From NCBI RefSeq assembly GCF_022376445.1, contig NW_025955249.1, forward strand, positions 1 to 50,179: a DNA stretch of 50,179 nucleotides. Direction: 5' to 3'. Of the stretch, positions 1-11,879 are shown in pieces. Under the pieces are notes generated by a model, which made no database searches, was not told the origin of the DNA, and saw only the letters and a program-made list of their open reading frames with translations. The DNA comes from Fomitopsis serialis (lineage: Eukaryota > Basidiomycota > Agaricomycetes > Polyporales > Fomitopsidaceae). A program made the position numbers and the translations under genes. Within the stretch, counting starts at the first letter, position 1. Each line of letters opens with the position of its first letter.

Positions 1-2859
1 GTGGCTACCTCATGCCCTGGGACAAGTGGGTGTACGGCATCACCATCGGGCAGCAATATCTGATGGAGAACACCACGCTGGGCATACCCGGCATCGTCCA
101 ATCCGAAGGTATAATTTCATCCCCAATTTGAGCGCAGAAAGATTCACCATAGCATCGGATCATTCAATACAGGCTTGCACGGGTTCACGAATAACGGCAC
201 CACCTGGCCCTCGCCCATCGGGCTCGCCGCCTCCTTCAACGCGCCCCTACTCGAAGCAGCCGCAGAGACGATCGGCTCCGAAGCCGAGGGCCTCGGCTTC
301 CACCAGCTCTTCGCACCCGTCCTGGACCTCTCGCGCGAGCTCCGGTGGGGACGTGTGGAAGAGAATTACGGGGAGGATCCGTTCCTGTACGTGCCCATCA
401 GTGCACTAGCCACGACGCGAGACTGAGCAGCACGGTAGCACGGGAGAGATGGGCGCGGCGTACGTACGCGGCGTGCAGAACGGTCGGAGACGGAACACGA
501 GCGCCACGGCTGTTGCGCGGATGGCAGCGACGTGCAAGCACTTCACTGCGTATGGCTCGCCCCAGGGAGGCTTGTGCGTTTGGGTCCCTGCATACCCTTC
601 CGCGCACCCGCAAACTCTGACGTATCTGTGGCTAGGAACTTAGCGCAGGTGTCGGGCGGCGAGCGCGAGCTCCGGACGTACTACCTCAAGCCATTCGACC
701 GCGCCTGCGCTGCGAGCAACCCTGCTGTTGAGGGTGGGTCGACGGCGCTGAGCCTGATGAGCGCGTATGCGAGCTACGACGGCGTACCTATTATCTCGAA
801 CTATCGTCCGTCCTTTCCTATTCCTTGTGCGTGCAGTAGCTTACGTGACCATGCTAGATATCCTCACCGAAATCGTACGTAGACATCCCTGTCTCCCCCT
901 AGCGTCATACTCACCCATCCCCTAGCTTCGCGAGGAGTGGAAGTACCCCTACTTGGTCACGACTGACGCTGGCTCCCCAGACCTCCTCATGACATGGCAT
1001 CACACATGCGCGGACCGCGAATGCGTCGCCAAGCAGACGCTCGAGAATGGGCTACAGATGGAGATGGGCGGCGGGACGTACACTTACTTGACTCTGCCCG
1101 GTGAATATCTTTCCATTCGTCCGTGTTTAATGAAGTCTGACGCGAAACAGATCAGGTGGCCGCGGGAACTGTGGATGTGAATTACATCGACGAGACGGTC
1201 AAGACAGTGTTAAGGACAAAGTTCGCCTTAGGACTGTTTGAAAGTACGGTGCAACAGTCAAGCTGATACAACTCATACAAGCTTTGCTCATTATCATCCT
1301 CTCAGATCCATACCCATATGCCGACTACTCGTCGACGCTACGCACGCCCGAAACTCGCGAAATATTGCACCAGATGGAGCAGGAGCAGATCGTCCTCCTT
1401 GAGAACCGCAACAACGTGCTACCGATCAGCAAGAACGTCAGCTCGATTGCACTAATCGGTCCACAAGCTAACCGCGTCACCGTACGTCGCATTACACTGT
1501 ACCTCCTCTTCCCCGTGCTGACCTCATGCTGCAGCTCGGCGACTACGTCTTCCACAACGCGACCCTCAACGCCCTGACACCCCTGCAAGGCTTCACCGAG
1601 CTCCTCGCCAACACCTCCATCTTCCCCACCAGCCCTCCCACGCTCAACTTCGCGCAGGGCTGCGAGCTCTGGTCGAACGACGAGTCGCAGTTCCCCGAGG
1701 CTGTTGAGGCGGCGGGGGCGTCCGACGTCGCAGTCGTCATGGTTGGCACGTGGAGCCTCGACCAGACGCTTCTGTGGGAGCCGGGCACGAACGCGACGAC
1801 GGGCGAGCATGTCGATCTGAGCAGCTTGGCGCTCGTGGGTGCGCAGAGGGCGTTGGTGGAGGCGGTCGTTGCGACGGGGACGCCGACGGTGGTCGTCTTC
1901 GTTAGCGGGAAGCCTGTGGCGGAGCCGTGGATCGCTGTCAGTGAGTGGACACCACTCAACTGTGATCGGACATAGTCCAGTCGTTGATTATGCTTTGTGC
2001 AGATGCGGACGCGGTCATCCAGCAGTTCTACTATGGCGAGCTTGGTGGTCTCGCCATCGCGGAGATTATATTTGGAGTGGCGAACCCGTCCGGTACGCCG
2101 TTGCAGCTGTACTGGTTTGCACGAGCTCATGCGTGGGTGCATAGGCAGGCTGCCCGTGTCATTCCCCCAGAGCGTCGGCACTGCGCCCGCGTTCTACAAC
2201 TACTACAAGGACGCGCGCCCGGTCGACGCTGGCTATGTGACACCCAACGGAACTCTGGTCTTCGGGCATCAGGTTCGCTATGAACGTCTCACTCGATCAA
2301 TCGCAGCTGATATATACCCGTGTAGTATGTGCTGAACACTCCCCAGCCAATATGGAGTTTCGGCCACGGGCTCAGCTACACGACGTTCCACTAGTGGGTT
2401 TGTTACCATCGTCATGCCGCCCTAACTGACTACTCTGCACATTATGTTCCAGCACAAGTCTAGAGCTCTCCTCGTATACTATTGGAACCACAGATGACTT
2501 CAACGTCACCGTCACCGTGGAAAACACGGGCAACGTGGATGGGAAGGAGGTTGTACAAGTCTATCTTACGGATCAGGTCAGCTCCGTCGTGACCCCGAAC
2601 CAGTTCCTCGCTGGCTTCACTAAGGTGTTCATCCGGTGAGTTTCTTCTTCCCTGTCGTTCAAAGGGCTGGAGGATACTGAGTCATCGGGATTGCAGTGCG
2701 GGTGGCTCGGAAACGGTGACGATGCAGATCAACTCGACGCAGCTCGCGCTCTGGTCGCTTGACAACCGATATGTCGTTGAGCCAGGCAACTTCACCGTCA
2801 AGGTAGGCACGTCGGATACGGCATACCTGAACACGACGCTTGTTGTGGCCGACTCTTGA
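1..2859 (+). CDS. GH3 family glycosidase (beta-glucosidase/beta-xylosidase type), 5' truncated
   Basis: Hydrolyses terminal beta-linked sugars, probably secreted in plant cell wall breakdown. The N-terminus and any signal peptide lie off the window. Read through about ten short introns, the protein shows the GH3 N-terminal barrel (GFTNNGTTWPSPIGLAASFN near 183-240, GRVEENYGEDPF near 349-390), a candidate nucleophile Asp at 965-967 in the motif VTTDAGSPDLLM, the second alpha/beta domain (LLENRNNVLPIS near 1400), and a C-terminal fibronectin III-like domain (VENTGNVDGKEVVQVYLTD near 2518-2575). The stop is TGA at 2857-2859. All inspected splice junctions keep frame, so the gene looks intact apart from the missing 5' end. 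The family is certain; the sugar specificity is not, because the sequence around the nucleophile departs from the common SDW form. Confidence 0.9.
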
Positions 2860-3021
2860 ACGGCTTCTTCCACTCGGAGACGGATGTTCGAGAGTCAGCA
2901 GACGAGGTGCCAGCGACGAATACACAAAGGACAGGTCATCGCGTGCACTAGGCGTAGTTGGTATTCTAGAGACAACAGAGGTTGACGAAAGCGCGCGAAA
3001 GAGTGTCCATATGTCCAAAGA

Positions 3022-4140
3022 CTAAGTAAGAGCAGCGCAAGTCCGAGTTAAGATACAGAAGCATGTACTGATGATCATCTCATACTGGCGGGGCCGCCCC
3101 ACTGGAACGCCCCGCGCCCATTGGACCATGTCGTCGCTGCTATCGAGGTCGGAGTCCCGCGTCTTGCTGAAGGCGGAGATGAAACTGAGGACAAGCAACG
3201 CACAGATAGTGAGCCAGCCCAGCCACGCGAACGCCGTCATAGCGGCGAGGACGCGGCATGTTTCGAAGTTGTAGCAGAAGGCGAGGTTGGGCCAGATACT
3301 CTGTGCAACAGATCCGGGACGCTTCAGGTAAGGAGCGAGTGGTGAGACGTGGTAGAACGTACGGTGGAGATACCACACCCAATTAGCCAGAGCAGCCAGA
3401 GGATGCCTAGCGCTATGGCTTCTATGACAGCTTTGGAGACGTCGAAGATGAGGAAGCGGTTGAGGAGGTTGAATCTGTTCGTTCCGCATCTGAACGTCTG
3501 AAACATGTACCATAGAGACTGAGATGCTTACACGAACGGCACGAATGCGAATGCCAGGAAAGAGTCAACCAGCAATTCTACGACCACCGGGTCTGCACAT
3601 GATGTCGACGAAGTCAACGTAAAGGATCAACTGGACGGTATGCAGCCCGCACCATAGAAGTCGGCGCCACGGTTCAGAGGGTCCCCCTTCGGAAGATGGA
3701 GTGTGTAGTTCAGACGAGCGATCGTCAAGGCAAGGAGGATGAAAGAAAACAGCCACTGAAACAAATGATACCGTTGAGCTCGCCATGTTATTCAGAATGC
3801 AAGATGGCTCACCAGTACAACATAGAGCGATAAACGCAACGAGGCCGGCCTCATTTTGCTCAAGAAATCCGAATGAGCAGGCCGCGCCGGGCGGATACAC
3901 CAGATGCTCTAGACGGTCGTAAGTAGTGATGAGAAGGGTCGCTCGTGCCTTGCCTCTCGAATTCATGCTACAAATTTAATATAGGTCAGATGTTCCGACC
4001 TCGGTCGTCATGGAGGACGATCGAAGTCCCTGATCGCAACGATCTCCTCAGACTCAGCTTCGCCGCCCGGGCTTCTCGGGCTTTCACGAGTTTGTACACA
4101 CCGCTGACTTGAGTACTGACTGCCAGACATACTACGGTGC
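3022..4140 (-). CDS. Multi-pass membrane protein, possibly MARVEL-like
   Basis: Several exons encode hydrophobic segments typical of a small four-helix membrane protein. Segments visible in order on the minus strand are WLFSFILLALTIARLNYTLH (about 3710-3770), VVVELLVDSFLAFAFVPFV (about 3535-3595), a helix with AIALGILWLLWLIGCGIST (about 3370-3450), and FAWLGWLTICALLVLSFISAF (about 3170-3240). A hydrophilic C-terminal tail rich in Asp and Ser (DSDLDSSDD) follows, and the open frame ends at 3022. Helix number, spacing and the polar tail suggest a fungal MARVEL-type protein, but no diagnostic residue is visible. The N-terminal exon is uncertain: candidate starts exist near 4130 (MSGSQYSSQR, hydrophilic) and 3966, and neither joins cleanly. 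Function is unknown; a role at the plasma membrane is inference only. Confidence 0.55.
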
Positions 4141-4802
4141 AGGTGAGGGCTATCAACGCGAGAGAAGCCCTCCTACCTTTGGGAGGAGGCGTTCGATGGT
4201 CGGAGGTCCTGAGGCGTCCGGGGGCAGCCAGATGCACAGGACACCTGGGCATTGATTAATTGATTACTGCAATACACTTATGGCAACTACAACACGTGTT
4301 TTAGGAATTGTCTACGTCTGCCTGGGGAGACTAAGGGAGCGGCCCATCCTCAAATCTATCCCTTCGGTCGGAGGAGGAGATACTAGCCAATGAGGCCTGG
4401 TCGATCTCCACTAAGCCTCCAGTGAGAGGGAGCAATTTCTGTGCATGCGTGTAAGTAATCGGCTGGGTGCCCAGGGCAAAGTACCTCAGGTATGAGACGG
4501 CCACTGGCAACGCCTGCCAGTATACGTTGCGCGCAAGCTTTGTATCATGCAGCTGGACTCACTCTTTTCCATCGTGAGCCTATAGTCAGGTCTTTAGGTT
4601 TAAGGGGCGTCCCGGGCTATTCCTCGTGCTTTCCCGGATAAGTTGAAGACGTACTTCTCCTTTCGCGCTGCCTGCAGGCATCAAACACAGGTAACAAGTA
4701 CATTATTGATTGACTGGATTACGCGTCAGTGATATACAGGCGGATTGCGTGTTATGTTCATTTGCCAGGCGCAGAAACTTTCTTGTTGGATGCATTACTT
4801 CT
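4141..4802. other. Intergenic interval without recognised gene
   Basis: This gap separates the membrane protein upstream region from the 3' end of the oxygenase gene. The open frames are short and not protein-like on either strand. It should hold the membrane protein promoter at its left end and the oxygenase 3' untranslated region at its right end. No repeat or RNA gene was recognised. Confidence 0.5.
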
Positions 4803-6218
4803 TCAAGCGGCATCGGGACGGTGCTCAGTCCCGCGACTCTGGCGCCAAGTCTCAGGACCCTGGTCCAGCGATCAGTACGCATTCGCTCCAGCGAAGTCAC
4901 CGCGAAGCGCCTCACCTGCTGGTTCTTGCTGCGCTGGTACTTGATCCTCCTCGCGAACCACTCCTCGCTCGTCTGGTGGCTCTCGAAGATACTCGCGTCC
5001 GACGCGCCCTTCACCGCTTCGGCGACTACCTCGCTCTCCTCGGTCAGAGCGCGCAGGACGACGCTGTCGCCCGGGCGCGTGAACATCGCAAGCGACCAAC
5101 GCGGGAAGGCTGCCTGGGCGCCGGGGGCGGGGCTAAAAGCACGCAGGGGGATCCGCACAAGATTAACGGAGCGACTTTGACTGATGTGGCGTTTGACACT
5201 TACACGACGCGGTGTAGGTTTGACTTGAGAATGCCGCCGCTAAAGATATGCATAGCGTCTCCAAGGTTGCAGACTGCGTGTCCCGGGATTGGCTGAGAGC
5301 GGTGTCAGTGCTGCCATGTAGCTCCACATGTGGAATGCGAGCATACCTTGATATATTGCCACTTGTCGGAGCCCGGAGGCATGACTTGCAGACCGCCGAG
5401 GCGGTTGTGGAGGAATGTCTAGAGGTGGTGGAGCTGCGTCAGATTTCGAGTAGTCTCCACGATCCGGATACCTACCATGGAGCCGAAGTCGGTGTGCGCA
5501 CCGAGTGCCGCCTTCTCTTCGGAGATCCCGCCAGGGCGAGGTGGATTCTTGATGCACCGCGTCTCGCTCCCGCTGCTCTCGTCGAGCCGGTGCTTCCCAG
5601 AGAGCAAGCCTTCCTCGAACCCGAGTTTCTTCGCAAGAATTTCCATGAGCGTGAGGTTCACCTCGGCGGAGTGCTGTACGAAGGGCTGGATGGTGCGTTC
5701 CATGCGGGCATTGACAGTGGAGGGGTACGAGCGGTGCACCGACTTCGGCCAGGCGAGCGCGTCGTCCTGCGAGATGTTGATGAACTCGACCGTGTCGCGT
5801 GCGCCGCTCTCGTCGGTGGCGTTGGCGCCAGGTGCCTTGTAACTGTTCAGGCTCCGTCAATGGGGCGGATGAGGGTGGAAGAGAATCACAAACCCGAATG
5901 ACATTCCGTTATCGCCTTGTTCAAACTTCAGTTTCTCTTCGAAAGGTAGGTCCATAGTCTCGGAACCCATGTCGAACATTTGTGTGACTAGCTCATCTGC
6001 ACCGTGGTTCTTCAAGCTATGACAGTGTACAGTCGTAAGACATTGAACAGTCATCCAGAACGTTGTACGTACTACCAGAAACCGAGGGTGGTGGCGGCCT
6101 TCCAGAACTTGTCGATTTCCTCCTGGTCACCGGCCTTGAGGAGCTCGTAGTCGACCACAAGAAGCGGATGAGTGGAAACGTTCTCGGGGAAGGGCGGGAG
6201 AGTAGTGAGGCCAGGCAT
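4803..6218 (-). CDS. 2-oxoglutarate/Fe(II)-dependent oxygenase (isopenicillin N synthase-like fold)
   Basis: A cytosolic non-heme iron dioxygenase of the DIOX_N plus 2OG-FeII_Oxy type; the substrate cannot be told from sequence. The start at 6218 opens with MPGLTTLPPFPE and the core begins LLVVDYELLKAGDQEEIDKF, then an exon with LKNHGADELVTQMFDMGSET. The iron ligands are the His and Asp of the HTDFGS motif (5488-5496) and the His in SNLHRVV after GDAMHIFSGGILKSN. The 2-oxoglutarate-binding Arg-x-Ser is the RWS of FPRWSLAMFTRPGDS. The C-terminal tail crosses a final intron (donor after KNQQ) into GPETWRQSRGTEHRP and stops at 4803. An upstream in-frame ATG at 6326 would add 36 residues, but the start at 6218 gives the usual N-terminus. 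The gene appears complete. Confidence 0.85.
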
Positions 6219-8859
6219 ATTAGAGTCAGTAGCTGACCAGTAGACGCGGTGTTGTTGCTGTAGTGAAAGGGACTGAGAAGACGGGTTGCTGGCCACTGCT
6301 GCACTGAGGGCCTTGCTTTTATACATTTACAACCAAGCAAGAGAACCGCCCGGTACAGCGAACCTCCCCCCTTCGCAATACAGCCAGCATGGCCGACACG
6401 GAGCCGCTCGGCCTGAGCTAGACGACGGAGGCTCTGAGATGACTTCATGAGCAGATTCATGACAAGGACTGGAGAATCGGCGATCGGATTCCCTTCTTTG
6501 CGTATTCTCTCCGAGGCGGAACAAAGGATAACGTACGACGAGCAAATGAACGTTTCCAGGCAATGATATCGCGCTTGTTCAGGGATGTCCGGCGCCAGAG
6601 TTCCAATCAACCCACGCAGCTGTCAAACAGGCCGTGTGCTGCTTCTTCACTATCGTCAGCGCGTCAGCATCTGGGAACTACGTCGAAATTGGGGGGAATA
6701 CAGACTATTCTTTCGACGAGAATCCCACGCTCATTCGTTGGTACCGAGATGCAATTCTCGCTTGCTGAGGTAGAGCGCCCGACTCCACCTTCGTACTGCA
6801 GAACTGCGGCACGCGGGCAACGGCGAATGTAACATCGTGTCGAAATCACCTCATATAACTCGAACCGTAACGTCCGAAGGGCTGATCCTGGTCGAAGCGA
6901 GATATTGTCATTGGTAATATCCTCATGGGTAACCTGTCATTGTGAGTTCAGTCACGGCATGGAAACCAATCCGACAAATCCTTGGGAGCATTTAATGATT
7001 GGGATGGCCTGCATTGAGGGGATGCGCTACGCATGACGCACCACAGACCTCTTCCGTGGTCTAAAAGGAAGAACCTACGAACCAGACACGGAGTTGGTGA
7101 ACCAAGGACATCCGTCGAGGAACAATCATAGCTGGTACTCGAGTATTGTCTCTCTCACCACAACGACTATTTGAAGCAAATGCGCAGCTTCAACATATCG
7201 AAGAACGGTCTCTGTTGAGAGCTTACAAAGGGCGACAAAGACCTAATGTTTGAGAATCATCCTGCCGGCGTTGGTTGAACAAAGTCCGAGTCAGTGGAAT
7301 CCACGGATTGACTTGGCCGCTGAGGTAGAAGGACTCACCATTACAAGTCAACAAACGCAATGCTTGCATCTGCCTAGACAATTCAGCTTCATAACACCGT
7401 GCCATAGATTCAGTTGTTGCGGTGGAGGGCAAGGTATATACTTGCCGCGGTGCTTGCAAGTTGCGACGTGCCACCAGCCTGAGTGGCTGAGGGTGGTGTG
7501 ACATGCAGATCTCGATCTGGCGATTCCGGAATCAGCCACCGGTCAGCCACAACGATTGAACTCAAGTCGCACTGCTGTCAGACCACTGGTGTGTAAAGAC
7601 CCTCAGGAACTGCAGCGCACTGCGTTGATGTTCACTCACCGTCGGATTTCTCAACCATAGTCCTCGATCTGGAGGGGTCGCCTTCAATGGCAAATGTGAC
7701 CACTGGGACACTAGATCTCAGTGAGAACGTGATGTTCAAGACTTCCACTGGAAGTTGTCGACTCAGATATCGTCAACGAATCGTCGGTCTACGACTAGAT
7801 CTCTGTATCTCTGTATCTGATAGGACACATGAGCTCTGGCATACTATATTGGTACGTCATCGACTTCATTTCCCCAGACGTCGCGGGAACCTATCTGAAG
7901 CGCTTTGGCGGGCGAGTCGAGGCGACGAAGGATAAGCTTCAGTTCCAGGATATCATACCAGAAAGACGCCACGGTCATGGAAGCTGTATTGTCTAGGCCA
8001 TGTCGTCGTCAGAGCTGCTGTCGCAGAGATATAATCTCGGTACCGTTGACAACATGAAGGACCGCCGACTCTCGAGTCCGCCTTTGACTCGGCCACTTGT
8101 GAGTGCTGGACCGTTCATATCCGCCCGCGCTACATACTACTGTGTAGCCCCGGCCTCATAGCGTCTGCAACTGTGCAACAAGACGACCACTGCATGCGCT
8201 TCTCATCTATTCGGCTGCCATCACTCAACGTATATGTCCTCCTAGCTCCAATCATCTACGCTCGTCCTCGATCTCAATTGTCTCTGTGCGCTAAGATACC
8301 ATTCGACACGTTGTGATGTCAGCAGTGGACAGCTGCGCGTAGAAAGCTCTCATACCGCAGTACGCGAATCTGTAAATGTGCAAAGCTTCCTCATCCAGCC
8401 AGCGCGAAAGTAACGACAATGCTCGCTTGTGATTGAAAGGGCCCAGACTCATGCGCAGCTCGAGGAATTGGCGTCTGGAAACATCCTTTGGACCCTCGTT
8501 TACTCGGGTCCGTCTCGTTGTGGTCGCCATACGCATGCATCGTACCACCACTGTCAGTCACAAAGCTCTGAAGAAGAGCACAACGCTGATCGCAATAATT
8601 CGCGGGCCTTTTTTAGGTTTCAAAAGGGCTATCATACTGCCTAGTCGATGTGCATCAGCTTGGAACAATAGTAGCCGCCCACAGTTCCATCACCACATAG
8701 CTTGAGGGATGCTATCCAACTCTATCGACCCTGCCACCATCTCGTTCCATTCGGCATCTTGTGGCATTCGTGTAGACGAACTCTAAAGGTGGGGTCTTGC
8801 AGTCAACGGTTACTATCCGACGTCGCTGCGTCTAGTACTTGGCAATCCACGACTATGGC
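6219..8859. other. 2.6 kb stretch without a confident gene
   Basis: No conserved family was recognised between the oxygenase start and the antiporter stop. Two plus-strand pieces look protein-like: overlapping frames at about 6446-6830 and a two-exon candidate at 7687-8096. Both are listed separately as findings. The rest (about 6840-7680 and 8100-8859) has only short, compositionally random frames on both strands. It may contain relics of decayed genes plus the promoter of the oxygenase. Confidence 0.5.
7687..7996 (+). CDS. Candidate two-exon small protein (79 aa), unrecognised
   Basis: Exon 1 at 7687-7728 encodes MANVTTGTLDLSEN. A 70-base GT...AG intron (7729-7798) joins in phase to exon 2 (7799-7996), which carries YWYVIDFISPDVAGTYLKRF followed by a basic and polar tail ending HGHGSCIV and a TAG stop at 7994-7996. 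The composition is far more protein-like than the other frames nearby, and the TAG is followed in the same frame by MSSSELLSQRYNLGT and a gtgagt donor near 8097. The stop could therefore be a point mutation or error inside a longer gene. No family is recognised and the donor (gtgatg) is weak, so it may be a pseudogene fragment or chance. Confidence 0.25.
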
Positions 8860-10839
8860 TCATGCCCAGATACCTGCTGTGATGTGCGCCCGCCATCGCC
8901 GCACGATCATCCCTACGCAAATAGGGCCCACCAAAGTACACAACAAGACTGCCCATATGCACACCAAGAACCCCTCCTCGCTCAGCAGACCGCTCGCGCT
9001 GTCAGCCGACCCGCCCGTGGCCGACCCGTTTCGGGCGATTTGGGCGATCAGAAGGCCTATCTCGCCCCGGGAGACCATTGCGACGCCTATGAAAGCGGCA
9101 GGGTATATCGACAGATGCACGGGCTCGCGGAGGGTGTCAGGTCTGTTGCTGTGTTGAGGGGAAGGCGAGGGCCCTGAAGCGCGCGCTGCCCGTTCTGTCG
9201 GACTGTGGCGGACGCCGCGGCTACCAGTAGCCAAGACGGACCACAGCATGATTGGCAGCCCGACTGCGAGCTTTCCTATGCACATGAGTATAGCGTATAG
9301 CACGCCCCGCCAGAGGATTCTCGGCCTCCACAACAAGAGAAACGGCTGTACGCGCAGTCAGTACGAGTATGTCTCATCATGAGGTTGATATACTGACGAT
9401 GGCGTAGCCAATACTGGCAAAGAACACAGGGGCGAATATGTACTCCTGTAATGGACCGAATGTACGAGCATACGTCAGCTCGAAGGACAATGCAGCCGCC
9501 CGGTCGTCCGATACGGCACGCTGCTCATCTTGAGCATGGTCATCATGAGGTGGTCGTGCGAGGTAGGAAAGAGCTAGACCGGCCATGTAGGCTCCAAAGA
9601 GCATACTGCTCCCCGTATCTAGATGCAACGCTTCAGCTTCAGCCTTCGCCTCGCCCAAATGACCTGATTACTCACAGTACGCTATCGTGAGGAACGCACC
9701 CAGAACGCAGACCATGACGGAAACTTTGACGAAATCCGCATGGGACTCAGTACCCCATTCGCTTCGAGACAGCAGGCGCTTCCATCCCCAGTCCTTGCCT
9801 TGACGCCGGGGAGCACACCACCGTTCACCAACCCCGCGGAACCAGAAAGCGGGACGCAGAATGAAGCGGGCCAAGATTGGTACGACGAGAGCGATGAGAA
9901 GAGACGAAAGCAGAGGCCGTATGAGAGTCCGTGCAAGATTTGAGTCGGACGGAGACGATGATTCTAGACTTGCTAACGCGGGTATGAGCGCAGCGATGAC
10001 AAGACCGACTATGTCGTCGATAATGGCAGCACTAGTAAGCACGGTACCGATCCTGGTCTGTTGCAATGAAGGTGGTCCTGAAATCGGCGCGCAAAACGAG
10101 GCTTGAGACGTGCGAGATGCACCCCCTGTGGGCGTCTCTGCGGTAGAAGGCGCAGGATCACAGGGAAGCTCTCGTACTTCTGCGCGTGAATTTTCAGTCT
10201 CACGATTATAGTAGCGCATCATCGTCGTACCTTCTCTCCGCTTCTCAATCTCCAGACTGGTGACCGTTGAGGATGTGTGACGGCTGACACTATTCAGAGC
10301 GGCCAAGGTGGTACCGAGACTAGTTGATGAGAGAGCTGCGCCTGCAGCAAATGCTTCCAACGACGAATATTCGTAGCCGGCAGTGAGGAGTGCAAAGGAC
10401 AGTGCTATGGGAAACCCGATCCCGGTCAGAGCGCAAATGCAAGACAGGGGTAGGTTAGGCAACAGGAGGGAGAGGTTCGTGGAGAGGCCTCCTGTGCAAT
10501 CGATGTACGTAGGATATGATAAGTATTGCACCGTCTCGCAACCTATTGACATGAGACGAGCTAACCTTCGAAGATGAGGCACACTAGTCCGAGATAACCC
10601 AACACATTGAATGTTGTCTCCCACTCCGTTGGGAGTACGCCAGCTAGCGGTGCACCATACACCATGCCAAGGAATAGTTCGGCCACCAAGCCTGCATGCA
10701 GTGTAATGTCTGCCGTAATTCGGAGGAGATTGAGAAAGAACAGGAAGGACAGGGCGATGAGCAGAGTCGGAAGCGAGGGCTGAGCATACGGGAAAGCAGA
10801 CGTCGGCGTAGCAGGCGCCGCCAAGGATGATATGTCCAT
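8860..10839 (-). CDS. Cation/proton antiporter (Kef-type sodium/hydrogen exchanger family)
   Basis: An integral membrane exchanger that swaps Na+ or K+ for protons, at the plasma membrane or an endomembrane. The start at 10839 (MDISSLAAPATPTS) is followed by hydrophobic helices: LLIALSFLFFLNLLRI, VAELFLGMVYGAPLAG, YLGLVCLIFEGGLSTNLSLL, then ALSSTSLGTTLAAL. After a polar loop of about 70 residues comes the ion-translocation motif SAAIIDDIVGLVIAALIPAL, with paired Asp residues near 10005-10020. Later exons hold SSMLFGAYMAGLALSYLARP and EEGFLVCIWAVLLCTLVGPI. Introns near 10560, 9670 and 9350 join the exons. The paired acidic DD motif supports the CPA family. The stop at 8860 follows a cytosolic ITAGIWA tail. 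No frame break was seen. Confidence 0.85.
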
Positions 10840-11879
10840 CGAGTGTATAGGAAAGATGAAATGGGTCGAGTCTATGTCAGCCCTACAACATTAACAAATC
10901 AGTACGACGATACATGTCTCCCGCATTGCGGCTGATCCTCCTCAATACTGCGTCCATCGGAGGGACATGACATACGTTCAGAACAACAACGCAACCTTCC
11001 GATGTGTAGGCAGACAAGTCAAACTTAAGCCCCATGAAAGCTAAGAATTCGCTGGTCGAGAAGAGTAAGTATGCAGAGAGTTTGTAACGTTTCGGATATG
11101 GTAGTCGACGTCGGTGTCAGGCCGCTAACGCCCGATGATGGACATGCGCAGATCGGTATCTAACTTGAGCGTCTATTCCCAAATCCAACCGAAACGTGGC
11201 CGAGTCAGCAACGGTCAAGTTGTGAGGCATTATCTCGCCTTTTTCTGTGGATCATGAAACCAGTGCTCATAGACGTGCTGCAGTACCTTCAATAGAAGCT
11301 CTGAACTTCACAATTGCAGGTACTATTCATCGGCTTCATGAAGGCACTACAGCAAGCTGGCAGACATCTCGAGATGCTGCAAGCCAAGACGGGGCTTGAA
11401 AGAAACCGATTGAGCCTCAAACTTGCCTACTCAAACCCTGGTTGCGAAGTCTCCGGCCTATGCTAGTGAGTCAGTGCCTCATTTCTCCCCCGGGCCGCTC
11501 GACTTGGCGGCAGTTCCATGGACTTGCTGTTGAATGGTGAGCAAACAGATACACAACCTCATCCGGTTTCCATGCCAGCAGCATGATTTGCCATTTTAGG
11601 ATTTGGTTGCCAGGAAACAAAGGGCACCGTGACGTGCATAGAAAGAATCGAGAATAGTCATTTCTGGACGCTAAGTTATCGCTGTAATGGGACTTGATCT
11701 TGATGTCGGCCACGGCTATTCCCGTATGTGGCCCATATCAATGAGGAACGCACAAGTTCTCAAGGCATCGTCACTTAACCTCAACTCTGCCCCCCTCATC
11801 GACTGTGGAAGTTCTCCAGCCTGAGTCTGCACCCAGGTTCCAAAATTTCCAAACCTCCAACAAACACTCGCATCCGAAC
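10840..11879. other. Intergenic interval between divergent antiporter and cyclin-like genes
   Basis: About 1 kb separates the starts of the antiporter (-) and cyclin-like gene 1 (+). All open frames are short. A pyrimidine-rich tract at about 11777-11803 just upstream of the cyclin start resembles a fungal core promoter. No repeat or mobile element was recognised. Confidence 0.5.

Noticed and set aside
1543..2181. 212-codon minus-strand open frame across the GH3 gene.
   Set aside because: It is antisense to well-conserved GH3 domains and shows no family resemblance; long antisense frames are common in GC-rich coding DNA.
5240..5901. Long plus- and minus-strand frames of 206 and 217 codons over the oxygenase.
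   Set aside because: The conserved oxygenase motifs (HTDFGS, SNLHRVV, RWS) lie in other minus-strand frames with proper introns; these frames are shadows.
6219..8859. Possible transposon remnant in the 2.6 kb gap.
   Set aside because: No reverse transcriptase, integrase or transposase motif, terminal repeat or target-site duplication could be seen.
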